A stretch of DNA of 35,314 nt from Promethearchaeota archaeon (GTDB lineage Archaea > Asgardarchaeota > Lokiarchaeia > Sigynarchaeales > SOKP01): the NCBI GenBank assembly GCA_030620005.1, contig JAUXAJ010000018.1:1-35314 (forward strand). The letters run 5' to 3'. Under the pieces are notes generated by a model, which searched no databases, was not told the origin of the DNA, and saw only the letters and a list, made by a program, of their open reading frames with translations. The translations under genes were made by a program, and so were the position numbers. Shown one piece after another: positions 8,143-17,494 of the stretch (position 1 is the first letter of the stretch; every line of letters starts with the position of its first letter).

Positions 8143-9198
8143 ATGGGAGTAAAAATAAACGAATTAGTTAAAGCAGTAAAAAAATCTATTATGTTTGCAA
8201 ATATCTTCAATAAGAAGATAGCAATTGACGCATTCAATACCATATATCAGTTTTTGGCAATAATTCGTCAAAAAGATGGAACCCCACTCAAGGATTATGA
8301 TGGAAATGTCACTTCTCACCTATCAGGCTTATTTTTTCGAAACATAAATTTTTTAGAACACCAGATTAAGCCCATTTATGTTTTTGATGGAATACCTTCC
8401 GGGTTAAAGTTAGAAACGATAAGAGGAAGACGGAAGGTCAAGGAAGAGGCAAGAGTTAAAATGGTGGAAGCTCAAGAAGCGGAAGATTTTAAAGAAGCAA
8501 GAAAATACGCCCAGATGACGTCAAAATTAACGTCAGACATGATTGACGATAGTAAAAAGTTGATAGAATACATGGGAATTCCAATAGTCCAAGCAAGTTC
8601 TGAAGGAGAAGCGCAATCTGCGTATTTAGTAGAATTGAAAGACGCTTGGGCGTGTGCTTCTCAGGATTACGATACTTTATTATTCGGTGGGGAAAGATTG
8701 ATAAGAAATTTTGCGGTCAGTCGCAGTAAAAAGGTAAAAAATACTACCGTAACCTTGGACATTGAATACATCTCGTTATCAAAATTTTTAAAAAGTTTTG
8801 GAATTACGCGTCTACAATTGATTGAGATGGGGATATTAATAGGAACAGATTTTTATCCTGGAATAAAAGGTATTGGACAACATACAGCTTTAGAATTGAT
8901 GAAAAAGCATGGGTCAATAACTAACATGGTAAATAATAATGTAGTAATAAGGGGGAAAGAAATTCAAATAGATTTAGAAGTGGTTGAAAAAATAAAAGCG
9001 ATCTTCTTGCATCCAGATGTTAAAAAAGAATATCCTAAAATAATGTGGCGTAAGATTAATTACGACAAAATAGAGGAATTATTAGTGGAGCAGCACAATT
9101 TTTCAAAACAGAGGGTTGAAAATTCGTTAGAACGATTAAGGAGATTAGACACTTCTCGCGTTCAAACTTCAATGGATAGCTTCATTAAGGGAAAATAG
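8143..9198 (+). CDS. fen: flap endonuclease FEN1
   Basis: 351 residues. Structure-specific 5' nuclease that removes RNA-primed flaps during Okazaki fragment maturation and long-patch repair. Seen: the N-terminal nuclease block beginning MGVKINELV with D29 in IDAFNTIYQF, the second acidic site YVFDGIPSGLK, the helical-arch region, the internal nuclease block ASSEGEAQSAY and CASQDYDTLLFGG, and the helix-two-turn-helix GIKGIGQHTALELMKKHG preceded by GTDFYPG. The C-terminus QTSMDSFIKGK is a PCNA-interacting (PIP) box variant with methionine and phenylalanine at the anchor positions. Preceded by 290 nt of AT-rich DNA without an evident gene. Confidence 0.96.
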   Translation: MGVKINELVKAVKKSIMFANIFNKKIAIDAFNTIYQFLAIIRQKDGTPLKDYDGNVTSHLSGLFFRNINFLEHQIKPIYVFDGIPSGLKLETIRGRRKVKEEARVKMVEAQEAEDFKEARKYAQMTSKLTSDMIDDSKKLIEYMGIPIVQASSEGEAQSAYLVELKDAWACASQDYDTLLFGGERLIRNFAVSRSKKVKNTTVTLDIEYISLSKFLKSFGITRLQLIEMGILIGTDFYPGIKGIGQHTALELMKKHGSITNMVNNNVVIRGKEIQIDLEVVEKIKAIFLHPDVKKEYPKIMWRKINYDKIEELLVEQHNFSKQRVENSLERLRRLDTSRVQTSMDSFIKGK

Positions 9199-9261
9199 AA
9201 GTTTCAATTTATTTACAATAACAAATTTAGTAAAAAAGGGAAAAATTTTTACAAAATTAAT

Positions 9262-9273
9262 TTTTATATAAAT
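9262..9273 (+). promoter_or_regulatory. TATA-like box upstream of cdc48
   Basis: TTTTATATAAAT lies 34-45 nt before the cdc48 ATG and matches the archaeal TATA consensus, implying a short leader. The AT-rich background makes the call moderate. Confidence 0.45.
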
Positions 9274-9306
9274 TAAGAGAACATTCATTTTCAGAATCGA
9301 TTTATC

Positions 9307-11550
9307 ATGTCTTCAAAAAATAATAAAAATAGCAAGAAAAAGGACGATGATGTTGATGAGACAAAATCGGTTTCTCTAAGGATTCAAAAAGCCAAAAAGA
9401 GAGACATTGGACGAAATATAATTAGAATTGATCCAGAAATAATGGAAAACATGCACATAAATACTGGCGATGTAATTGCTATTGAGGGAAAAAAAGAAAG
9501 TGCGGGAATAGCTTGGCCAAGTTATCCACAAGATCATGGGTTAGGAATTGTGCGAGTAGATTCTAGATTAAGAAAAAACACGGGAACAAGTATTGATGAT
9601 ACTATAAAAATTAGAAAAGTTAAGGCAATTACGGCACAAAATGTCATTTTAGCACCGGCCAGCGTCAAAATTCGGACAAATCCCCGATTCGAAACCTTTG
9701 TTAAAAGAAAGTTAAATAATTATCCTATCACACTTGACGACCACATTCTAATTTCAATAGGAATAAGTCGAGAAATAACTTTTAAAGTAATAAGCATGAG
9801 ACCCAAGGAAGTTTGCGTCATAAAGCAAGAAACTACGCTCCATATAAGTGAACACTTATCCGAAGAGGAAGAAAAGGGAAGTATTTACGTAACATACGAA
9901 GATGTTGGTGGTTTAGACAGGGAAATTGAAAGAGTCAGGGAAATGGTGGAGTTACCTTTGCGACATCCCTCGTTGTTTAAACATCTTGGAATAGATTCTC
10001 CAAAAGGGGTTTTATTAAAAGGACCTCCAGGTTGTGGAAAAACACTACTGGCTAAAGCTGTTGCAAACGAGAGTGAAGCTCATTTTATATCAATAAATGG
10101 GCCAGAAGTAATGAGCAAGTTTTATGGTGAATCTGAAAAAAAATTACGTAAAATATTCATAGAAGCAGAAGAAAAAAGTCCATCGATAATATTCATTGAT
10201 GAACTCGACGCGATTGCGCCGAAAAGGGAAACTGTTACTGGCGAGGTTGAACGCAAAGTTGTAGCCCAATTACTTGCGTTAATGGATGGTTTACATGGAA
10301 GGGGAAGAGTCATCGTTATTGATGCTACTAATAAACCAAATAGTCTAGATTCTGCATTAAGACGGCCAGGAAGGTTTGATCGAGAATTAGAGATAAAAGT
10401 ACCAAACGAAAAAGGTCGTTTAGAGATTTTCTTGATCCATACTCGAAACATGCCGCTTGACAAGAAAATTTCCTTAAAAGAATTTGCAAGAATTACTCAT
10501 GGTTTTGTAGGGGCAGACATTTCAGCCGTCTGTAGAGAAGCTGCCATGTCGGCTTTGAGACGATATTTACCGCAAATAAATTTAGAATCTGAAATCATCG
10601 ATCCTGAATTATTAGAGCAAATAGAAGTCACACGGGGAGATTTTGAGGCAGCTTTAAAAGAGGTTTTCCCTTCAGGCATAAGAGAGGTTTTTGTGGAATT
10701 ACCGGATGTGAAATGGGATCAAATAGGAGGGCTAGAAGAATTAAAACAAAAATTAATAGAGGCAGTTGAATGGCCGTTGTCGCACCCAAAGATTTTTTCA
10801 CGCATGGGCATTAATCCACCAAGAGGAGTTTTATTATATGGACCACCTGGTTGCGGTAAAACTTTATTAGCTAGGGCTATATCAACGGAAACAAAAGCAA
10901 ACTTTATCTCAATAAAAGGACCAGAATTATTGTCAAAATGGGTCGGAGAGAGCGAAAAAGCAATTAGAGAGATTTTTCGTAAGGCTAAAATGGCAGCACC
11001 GTGCATCATCTTTTTTGACGAATTTGATTCTATTGCTCCGAATAGGGGTCGACATACTTCGGATTCAGGTGTGACTGAAAAAGTATTATCTCAATTATTA
11101 ACAGAATTGGATGGATTAGAAGTAAATAAGGATGTATTAGTCATAGCAGCAACCAATCGACCAGACATATTAGATCCCGCGTTAATAAGACCCGGTAGAA
11201 TAGATAGAATTCTAAATGTCCCGGCACCCGACGAAAAAGGAAGGCTTGAAATCTTAAAAATTTACGCAGGCAAAATGCCATTAGCCACGAATTTGAAAAT
11301 AGAGGATTTAAACCAAAAATTAGAAGGTTTTTCCGGCGCTGATATTGAATCTTGGTGCCGTGAAGCTGCTATGATCGCACTTCGAGAAAATATTAGAGCG
11401 AGGAAGATCTCTCTTGAACATTTTAAAGAAGCAAGGAAAGAAGTCTATCCAAGCATCACGCCAGAAATAGTAAAATGGTACGAAGTCTTTGGAAAAAAGC
11501 TGAAAAGCAGAAGGATAGAAGAAGGGAAGGAAGATAGATTATTTGTATAA
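9307..11550 (+). CDS. cdc48: Cdc48/p97 (VAT) AAA+ unfoldase
   Basis: 747 residues with a double-psi barrel N domain (about 25-190) and two AAA modules. D1 has Walker A GPPGCGKT (239-246) and Walker [13 protein letters not shown] (about 293-304). D2 has Walker A GPPGCGKT (512-519) and Walker [13 protein letters not shown] (about 565-576). Each module has arginine-finger motifs of the RRPGRFDRE and RPGRIDR type. It unfolds proteins and in archaea can feed the 20S proteasome. The C-terminal residues L-F-V resemble the hydrophobic-aromatic-X tail used to dock on proteasome alpha subunits, whose gene is 15 kb away in this window. The lysine/aspartate-rich first 25 residues look disordered. Confidence 0.96.
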   Translation: MSSKNNKNSKKKDDDVDETKSVSLRIQKAKKRDIGRNIIRIDPEIMENMHINTGDVIAIEGKKESAGIAWPSYPQDHGLGIVRVDSRLRKNTGTSIDDTIKIRKVKAITAQNVILAPASVKIRTNPRFETFVKRKLNNYPITLDDHILISIGISREITFKVISMRPKEVCVIKQETTLHISEHLSEEEEKGSIYVTYEDVGGLDREIERVREMVELPLRHPSLFKHLGIDSPKGVLLKGPPGCGKTLLAKAVANESEAHFISINGPEVMSKFYGESEKKLRKIFIEAEEKSPSIIFIDELDAIAPKRETVTGEVERKVVAQLLALMDGLHGRGRVIVIDATNKPNSLDSALRRPGRFDRELEIKVPNEKGRLEIFLIHTRNMPLDKKISLKEFARITHGFVGADISAVCREAAMSALRRYLPQINLESEIIDPELLEQIEVTRGDFEAALKEVFPSGIREVFVELPDVKWDQIGGLEELKQKLIEAVEWPLSHPKIFSRMGINPPRGVLLYGPPGCGKTLLARAISTETKANFISIKGPELLSKWVGESEKAIREIFRKAKMAAPCIIFFDEFDSIAPNRGRHTSDSGVTEKVLSQLLTELDGLEVNKDVLVIAATNRPDILDPALIRPGRIDRILNVPAPDEKGRLEILKIYAGKMPLATNLKIEDLNQKLEGFSGADIESWCREAAMIALRENIRARKISLEHFKEARKEVYPSITPEIVKWYEVFGKKLKSRRIEEGKEDRLFV

Positions 11551-11627
11551 AAAAGACAAAATTTTTAATTTTTTCAATTTTCTATAAGTTTAAACAATGA
11601 ATTAATTCAAAAAAAGGTGAAAAAGTT

Positions 11628-11894
11628 ATCGAACAACGTTGGAATCAAAAACCAATAATAAATTCCATCATGGATATTCTCATAAAGAATAAAGGAGAGA
11701 TTTTAGATAGAAGGCTCGAGGAATTGTTAAAAAAAGAGTTTCCAATAAATAATTTAACTTTGGAAGAAATTTTTTTAAAACTTGAGAGCTTGAACATCAT
11801 AAACGTGTTTCGCGTTTCAAATACTAAAAAAATGATCGTTTTAAACAAAAGAAATCATTCAATTAGAGAAGATTTATTTAGCGATTTAATTTAA
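11628..11894 (+). CDS. small unknown protein, possible winged-helix fold, near-cognate ATC start
   Basis: 88 residues if read from ATC 11628, or 74 from the internal ATG 11670. Alternating amphipathic helices (IMDILIKNKGEILDRRLEEL, then LTLEEIFLKLESLNIINVF) and a short hairpin ending in MIVLNKRN suggest a small winged-helix-like domain, but I do not recognise the family. AAGGTG at 11614-11619 followed by exactly 8 nt leads to ATC, while ATG 11670 has no ribosome-binding site. The open frame from ATC is coding-like (EQRWNQKPIINSIMD). Its 3' end overlaps the end of herA by 9 nt, tail to tail. Confidence 0.6.
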   Translation: MEQRWNQKPIINSIMDILIKNKGEILDRRLEELLKKEFPINNLTLEEIFLKLESLNIINVFRVSNTKKMIVLNKRNHSIREDLFSDLI

Positions 11895-14414
11895 GTGGTT
11901 CTTTTGCCAATTTAAACTGACTTCAGCCAAGGAAATGTCTTCTTTTTTTGATTTAAATTTTCTTTCTCGGATATTAATAAAAATTGGGTGATTAATGGCG
12001 TTTCCCATTAACAGCATTTCTCCAACGCCAAGACTTGAAATCACGTCAACATGCTCTTTTGTAATTGCTTCAGAGCTATCCATTAAATGCTTTAAATCGT
12101 AGGGATTTTTTATGTTTAAAATTATTTTTGAATTTAGTTGAGATAACGCCGTCGTGCTCAATCTTTTAGGCCTTTGGCTGATTAAACACAAACATGCCAT
12201 GAATTTTCTCCCTTCTCTTGAAATTGTTTCGATTATTGATTTAGATAACGCTTTAGAATGGGCCGCTTCAGGACAATTTCCAGTAAAAAATACTTTTCCA
12301 TTTCTTCTAGCAACAAATGCACTATTTTTAATCGTAATATCCCATACCTTTCCTGAGTAGTCTTCTGTTTTTTTTTTTCTAATATGAGCATATTTTCTTT
12401 TGAAAGAAACTAATACCTTTATTTGATTGTTTTGACGAACATAACTTTTTATTGCTGATAAGCCTAATCGTACACATAATTCTTGAAAATCATCAGCTAA
12501 TCCTTCATTTTGACCGACATAGAAAGTAATATATTTGTAACCTTTTTTACTAAATTGAATGTTTCCATCTCCTTGAACCATAGCATTAAAGAGAATTTTT
12601 AACTGAGAGAGTGAAGCAGTTTCTAAAAAATTTCTTGGAATTCTGTGAGCTTCATTTAAAAGCCAAGAATTTATTTCTTGAGAAGCTTTTTTTTTTAAAT
12701 AGAATATATTTTCTTCTGATCTCTTAAATAATTCGTCTTCTCTCTTTCGCTTATATATACTCACATCTGGAAATCGCCGCTTAACAACATCAGTCATTTC
12801 AACTAAAATTTCTCCTTTTGCTTCTGATTGAGAAATTTCATAACTAAAATATTTTTTATCTTCAAAATAATGAATACAACCATCAGTAATTATCCATCCA
12901 AGAATTTTAATTAAATCGTTATCAATCTCACAATCTGTTTTTGAATTAATTTCCGCAACCAGCGGGATTCTAATGCTATTTGGAAGGTTTTTAGCTAAAA
13001 CAAATTTATTATTGGACCAACACCAATTACGATCTTTTCCTGTTGTTCTATAATTACATAAAACTCGATGATCCTTAGTGACAAGAGCATTTATACTATT
13101 ATTATTAAATAGTTTTATTAATTCTCCTTTATACTCTTTTATAATAATCCTTTCAATTTCATTTAATTCCAGTTTTTCTGCTTCAGGGTTAAATGAAAAT
13201 GCTAAATCGCCAATTTTAATATCTGTATATTTTTTCCATCCATTTTTTGTCAAGATTTCTGTATCTTCACTTAAACAAAATTGATGAGCTTCTTCTACAA
13301 TTAACAAAAAGGGAGGAACTTTGTTCATCCTTCTTAAATAAAATAATCTACTGCATATGTAATCAACAACTATCTGCTTTTTCCTAATATTTATTTCGTT
13401 GGATAAATTGAAAATAGTTAATTCTCGTTGATTCACGACATTTTTTAAATTTGGATTTTCTTGCGGGCCAAATAAAGTCAAACGTTCTATTTCTGATAAC
13501 CAACCGACTAGCGCTTGCTTGGTGCTTTTCCCACTTTCAGAGCTGTTTTCAACACATTCTATTATATCTCTTAGAATATATTTATTCCTTTTATCCTTGT
13601 CTTTTTTGAACTTCTTAATATAATTTGCTAGCTCTCTTACTTGAACACTTGACATTTGGTTTTGATACTTCCTAAAAGAATAGGCATTTAATTTAGGTAC
13701 AGAAATTTGAAAATAATTTATATCATGTATTTTAATTTTTTTCTCGAAGCGTGGAATTTTCTTAAGATAAGTATATTCTCCATGTACGTCAATTAGTATT
13801 ACTGCTGGTGTACCATGCTTTTCGTTTCTTGTTAATAATTCTTCGATAAGGATGGATGTAAAATAACTTTTACCCGCTCCTGAAATGGCTAGAATACCAA
13901 AATGCTTATTTAATAAACGATCCATGTTTATTTTGGCTTCTATGTTTAAAACTTTTACTTTTCCTAATTCTAATCCTCTTTCTATATCAAGTCCAAGGAA
14001 CGAGTGAAGGAGATAGTCTTCAACTGAATAGACCTCTGCCCCTGGTCTTGCTGGATAAGTCATTCTTTGTATCTTCTTAATAACCAGCTTATCCTCGCTT
14101 TTAAATTTTAGTATACCTAAGGTCTTCACGATGGCTATAGCAAACTCAAAATCATCGCTTGGAAATAATCCTTTCAAAGTATTTGGATTATTTTCGCTAT
14201 TATAAGCTTTTATTGTCAGCGCATCCGAGAAATATTCGTTAAGTAATACAATTCTTTCAATAACACCGATTAAAAAACCCTCAGCTGAATTTGTATAAAT
14301 GTAAAGACCTTTTCTAACGAACATTCCATTTTTTCTCCTATTTATGACGAAAGGGAATCTAGAAACGTCCGGTAATTGATTATAATTGAAAACAATTCCT
14401 ATTTTTGTTGACAT
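11886..14414 (-). CDS. herA: HerA-type ATPase/helicase interrupted by an intein
   Basis: 842 residues as translated; 508 after removal of the intein. The extein has a HAS-barrel-like N-terminal domain (1-150), Walker A AISGAGKS (about 176-183), IDVHGEY (208-214) and a Walker B LLIVEEAHQF (370-379). This continues after the intein as CPEAAHSKALSK, then the arginine region SREGRKF and SQRPKRLSTTALSQ. HerA hexamers work with the NurA nuclease in end resection; no nurA is visible here. The intein sits immediately after the Walker B EEAHQF, the strictly conserved ATPase core, a typical intein target. A TATA-like TTTATATGAA lies about 50 nt upstream of ATG. Confidence 0.92.
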   Translation of the reverse strand: MSTKIGIVFNYNQLPDVSRFPFVINRRKNGMFVRKGLYIYTNSAEGFLIGVIERIVLLNEYFSDALTIKAYNSENNPNTLKGLFPSDDFEFAIAIVKTLGILKFKSEDKLVIKKIQRMTYPARPGAEVYSVEDYLLHSFLGLDIERGLELGKVKVLNIEAKINMDRLLNKHFGILAISGAGKSYFTSILIEELLTRNEKHGTPAVILIDVHGEYTYLKKIPRFEKKIKIHDINYFQISVPKLNAYSFRKYQNQMSSVQVRELANYIKKFKKDKDKRNKYILRDIIECVENSSESGKSTKQALVGWLSEIERLTLFGPQENPNLKNVVNQRELTIFNLSNEINIRKKQIVVDYICSRLFYLRRMNKVPPFLLIVEEAHQFCLSEDTEILTKNGWKKYTDIKIGDLAFSFNPEAEKLELNEIERIIIKEYKGELIKLFNNNSINALVTKDHRVLCNYRTTGKDRNWCWSNNKFVLAKNLPNSIRIPLVAEINSKTDCEIDNDLIKILGWIITDGCIHYFEDKKYFSYEISQSEAKGEILVEMTDVVKRRFPDVSIYKRKREDELFKRSEENIFYLKKKASQEINSWLLNEAHRIPRNFLETASLSQLKILFNAMVQGDGNIQFSKKGYKYITFYVGQNEGLADDFQELCVRLGLSAIKSYVRQNNQIKVLVSFKRKYAHIRKKKTEDYSGKVWDITIKNSAFVARRNGKVFFTGNCPEAAHSKALSKSIIETISREGRKFMACLCLISQRPKRLSTTALSQLNSKIILNIKNPYDLKHLMDSSEAITKEHVDVISSLGVGEMLLMGNAINHPIFINIRERKFKSKKEDISLAEVSLNWQKNHLN
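12276..13277 (-). mobile_element. intein with LAGLIDADG homing endonuclease in HerA
   Basis: 334 residues (380-713 of the precursor). It starts with CLSEDTEILT (block A, nucleophile Cys1). Block B is ALVTKDHRV with the T..H pair. Two DOD-type endonuclease motifs follow: LGWIITDGCIHY and LFNAMVQGDGNI. Block F is VWDITIKNSAFVARRNGK, and the C-terminus is VFFTGN followed by extein Cys. The penultimate residue is glycine instead of the usual histidine, while the terminal asparagine and +1 cysteine are present. Both endonuclease motifs keep their aspartates, so homing activity may persist. Confidence 0.93.
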
Positions 14415-14531
14415 TATATTGAAGTCCCCAGGATGAATTGAAAATCATTAAAATAATAAAAAAAAAGGATTCATATAAATAAAAGAAGCCTGACGATTTT
14501 CTGATTTGAGAAAAAAAAAAATGTAATCTTC

Positions 14532-15264
14532 TTAATCTTTTTTTTCTTCAAGATCGTGAACTAACTTTAAGATTAAGTAATAGCCATTTTTTGTAAAATA
14601 TATTATAAAAAGCGTTAACGCTATTCCTAAATCAATAGTTATTGAAATTAATAATAATTGACCACCTTGAGAAAAATTCTCAAATATAGTAGCAAGAGAA
14701 AATGTAGATTGACCAATGGCCCCCATTATGATATCAATAAATATAGAAGAAATCAGACCTATTATGATGATAATAATACTTAACAATAATCCGCCAGCTA
14801 CTATTTTAATATCTGTCCTGTTCTTGTATTTCTCTTCAATTTCTCTTTCCTTATATAGGAATCTTGAGATTGCCTTAATTCCTTTTTTAAACAAGCCGAA
14901 AAAGAAAATCAATACGAAAAATAAACCCGCTAATAATCCGCCAATTATTGCTATTTGATATCCTAAACTTAAACTAAAAAAAAAAAGCCCATTTACCAGT
15001 AGGATTTATTAAATCAGCAATAGTATAAACACCACCAGCAATGGTTATTATACACGCAAAAACGATGGCATAATAAAAACATTTCGAGATGTTTCTCTGT
15101 ATATTAGTAAGATCACCTATCTGAGTAAGTAGGGGTTTTTCTTTTTTTTTCTCTTTAGCGTCATTATCTTCTTTTGACTCCTGCACCATATTAAGCTCGT
15201 TGTCTGGAGCATGATCGTTCTCGTCTTCTGTTTTTTCGTCGTTAATAAAGAAATTTTCGTCCAT
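14532..15264 (-). CDS. membrane protein of unknown function, reading frame broken at a T11 tract
   Basis: Two open frames form one protein. The first (15264-14974) encodes an acidic cytoplasmic region followed by one transmembrane helix (YYAIVFACIITIAGGVYTIA) and stops right after an 11-base homopolymer (A at 14976-14986 on the plus strand). The other frame then continues without a break as SLSLGYQIAIIGGLLAGL, KERE, and two further hydrophobic helices, ending HDLEEKKD at 14532. With ten T instead of eleven, the product would be about 240 residues with four membrane helices. The break could be a sequencing error, a phase-variable tract, or transcriptional slippage. I do not recognise the family; the N-terminus is rich in D, E and K. 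Confidence 0.65.
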
Positions 15265-15482
15265 TTAAACATCAATTCTAAATTTGTTTTTTAAAGAAAC
15301 AATATAAATGAAAATATATAAAATTTTATTTATTTTTGAACGTCTCATTGATTTTTATTATTATTTACGCAATCGAAAATCTTTTAAAAGTTATTAATGT
15401 ATTAATTGAATTTGAAATGCCAGTTATTCAATTATATTAAAAAAATAAACTAATTATAGTTTTAATGATTTTGGTCTTAACC

Positions 15483-15502
15483 ACACGAAAAAATGCTCGT
15501 GT
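15483..15502 (-). other. inverted repeat downstream of FGGY kinase
   Basis: ACACGA and TCGTGT form a 6-bp stem with an 8-nt loop, about 40 nt past the kinase stop. In the minus transcript the loop carries most of a T6 run. It may be a 3' processing or termination element of the kinase mRNA; the evidence is only the symmetry. Confidence 0.3.
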
Positions 15503-15542
15503 TTTTCGAAAAATTCATCTAATAATATAAGATTATTACTGA

Positions 15543-17105
15543 TTATTTCTTCATTTGAGTAATGTCATAAAATGTTCTGTAAAAATGCTTGCTTTCTAAA
15601 AAATTATACAACTCGTACGACATGTTATAAATCTTATCGTATAATTCATGTTTATCTTGGTTAAACATCCATTTCTTATCCACTTTACACAAATTTTCTG
15701 CGGCTTTTGCAATATCAGGAAAAATCCCTACTCCTGAAGCGGCTAATATGGCTGCCCCTAAAGAAGTTGCTTCTTCGATAACATTTCTCACGCAAGTAAT
15801 GCCTAAAACATCTGCGTAAATTTGGTTCCATAAATGAGATCTTGAACCCCCGCCAGTTAATTTCAATTCCTTCGGTTCAATCCCTAGTTCTTTAAAAATT
15901 TCAATGTTTTTCCTAACCTCATAAGCGACACCTTCAAGCACGGCCCTATATAAATCCTTCCTTTCATGTCCTAAAGCTAACCCGAATAAAATCCCTCTTG
16001 CGTAAGGATTCCAATGAGGCGCTCCAGCACCAACTAAATGCGGGATCATCAATAGACCGTTCGCACCAATAGAAGATTTTTCTGCTTCGACATCGATCAA
16101 TGCATATGGATCTTGACCCTCTTCTTCGGCTTGTAAGCATTCCAAGTGCCCTACTTGATCTCTAAACCATCTTAAAGCCGCACTTGAAGTAAAGGTGCTG
16201 GCTTCCTGTACCCAAGCTCCAGGAATAGCGTGGCAACTACATAATACCCGTTTTTTAGGATCAAATTTAGGTTCCTTTAAGTACGCTAATATAAAGCTTC
16301 CGGTACCTGTCGTTAACTTTATCTTCCCAGGAGAGACTACACCTACACCTAACGCTGCCGCTTGTTGATCTCCAGCACCTGTAACAACAAGTGTTTTTTT
16401 GTCAAAAGAAGTTTCATTGGAAGCGATTTCACCGATTTCCACGCCACTCTCAATCGGTTCTGGCATTTTGTCTAAATCAATTTCCATTTCTGAAGCGATA
16501 TTATCGGAATATCTTAATCTTCTTATATCAAACAACATCGTCCGACTGGCGTTTGAGAAATCGGTAAAAAACTTACCTGTTAACTTATATATAATAAAGT
16601 CTGCCACTAACAAGAATTTGTGCGCTTTTTGATAAATATCTGGCTTTTTATCTTTAAACCATAATATTTTTGTCGCAGAAAAATAGGGATCGATTGTTAA
16701 ACCGGTCGTTTCATAGATTTTGTCAGCTCCAATCTTATTTTTTATAAATTCAACCTGATCGGTGGTTCGTCTATCTTGCCAGACGATGGCGTTATGAAGC
16801 GGATTTCCAGATTCATCCACCGGAACAATTGTTTCTCTTTAACCTTTCGGAAAGAAATTTTCAGAAATTTGATTGGTGATAGAACAGCTAACTATTTCCG
16901 TCTTATCAATCCCGCTTTTGCTTATAGCGTTTTTAATCGTATCTTTTATAGAAATCCACCATTCATCAGCCTCTTGCTCTACAAAAGAAGGTGAGGGATA
17001 ATAGCTAGGATATTCTTTATAATCAGAACCAACAATAGTTCCAGCTAAATCAAAAATGTTTGTCCGACATCCAGTCGTACCAAGATCCAAAGATGCTACA
17101 TACAT
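15543..17105 (-). CDS. FGGY-family carbohydrate kinase (xylulokinase-like) split by a 30-nt intron
   Basis: Exon 1 is 17105-16869 (79 codons) and exon 2 is 16838-15543, giving 510 residues after removal of 16839-16868, which is the normal length of the family. Exon 1 opens with the ATP-site motif LDLGTTGCR and runs through VSCSITNQ. Exon 2 starts RETIVPVDESGNPLHNAIVW, the standard continuation. Later come GAGDQQAAALGVG, the FGGY signature region with TGGGSRSHLWNQIYADV, and EATSLGAAILAASG. Family members phosphorylate xylulose, glycerol, gluconate or related sugars; I would not fix the substrate. AGTG with 8-nt spacing precedes ATG 17105. Without splicing the frame meets TAA at 16841-16839 and both fragments would be inactive. 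Confidence 0.88.
16839..16868 (-). other. 30-nt BHB-type intron in the FGGY kinase mRNA
   Basis: On the minus strand exon 1 ends CAATCAA and exon 2 begins AGAGAAAC. AATC (16874-16871) pairs with GGTT (16844-16841) as a 4-bp central helix. It is flanked by bulge AAA on the 5' side (16870-16868) and bulge AAA on the 3' side (16840-16838). TTTC/GAAA forms the adjoining intronic helix. Cutting after the second base of each bulge, the rule of the archaeal splicing endonuclease, joins CAA to AGA and yields ITNQRETIVP. The outer helix is weak, so the motif is of the hBH type. The intron ends with the in-frame TAA. Confidence 0.8.
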
Positions 17106-17203
17106 TTTATCAACACTATTAATTTAAAATTTTAAAGACATATTTCAACTTAATTAGAATATGAATAAAAAAGGTGTTCTTCTTAATATAATTAACTTTC
17201 GAT

Positions 17204-17494
17204 CTAAAAATTAAGATAAGATTTTATTGTACTTTTTATATAACTTTCAATCTTGGCTGGTCTGTTCATTTTAGAACTTACCCAATAAGGAAACTCAAAC
17301 AAGATGATTCCGTTATCATTGAGAAGAAAAATTTTAAGAAGATCATTAATAATACCATTAAGAAACGAATCTAATTTATTCAAATCTTTATGAAAATAAT
17401 TCGGAAATTCATAGTGTTGAATTCCATTATATTCGTAAGTTATCCATATTAAATCTCCATTACAATAATTAAGCGGGATATTAATAAAATTCAT
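17204..17494 (-). CDS. unknown 96-residue protein coupled to the zinc-ribbon gene
   Basis: Start ATG at 17494 overlaps the TGA of the upstream gene as ATGA, so translation is likely coupled; this is preferred over the longer frame opening at 17524. The product (MNFINIPLNYCNGDLIWITY at the start, ending IESYIKSTIKSYLNF) is aromatic-rich and has no membrane helix or metal motif. I do not recognise it. The fixed overlap suggests that it acts with the preceding zinc-ribbon protein. Confidence 0.65.
   Translation of the reverse strand: MNFINIPLNYCNGDLIWITYEYNGIQHYEFPNYFHKDLNKLDSFLNGIINDLLKIFLLNDNGIILFEFPYWVSSKMNRPAKIESYIKSTIKSYLNF

Noticed and set aside
16839..16841. Read-through or recoding of TAA in the FGGY kinase instead of splicing.
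   Set aside because: Read-through would insert ten residues between TNQ and RET in a segment where the family has none; exact excision gives the family sequence and matches BHB geometry.
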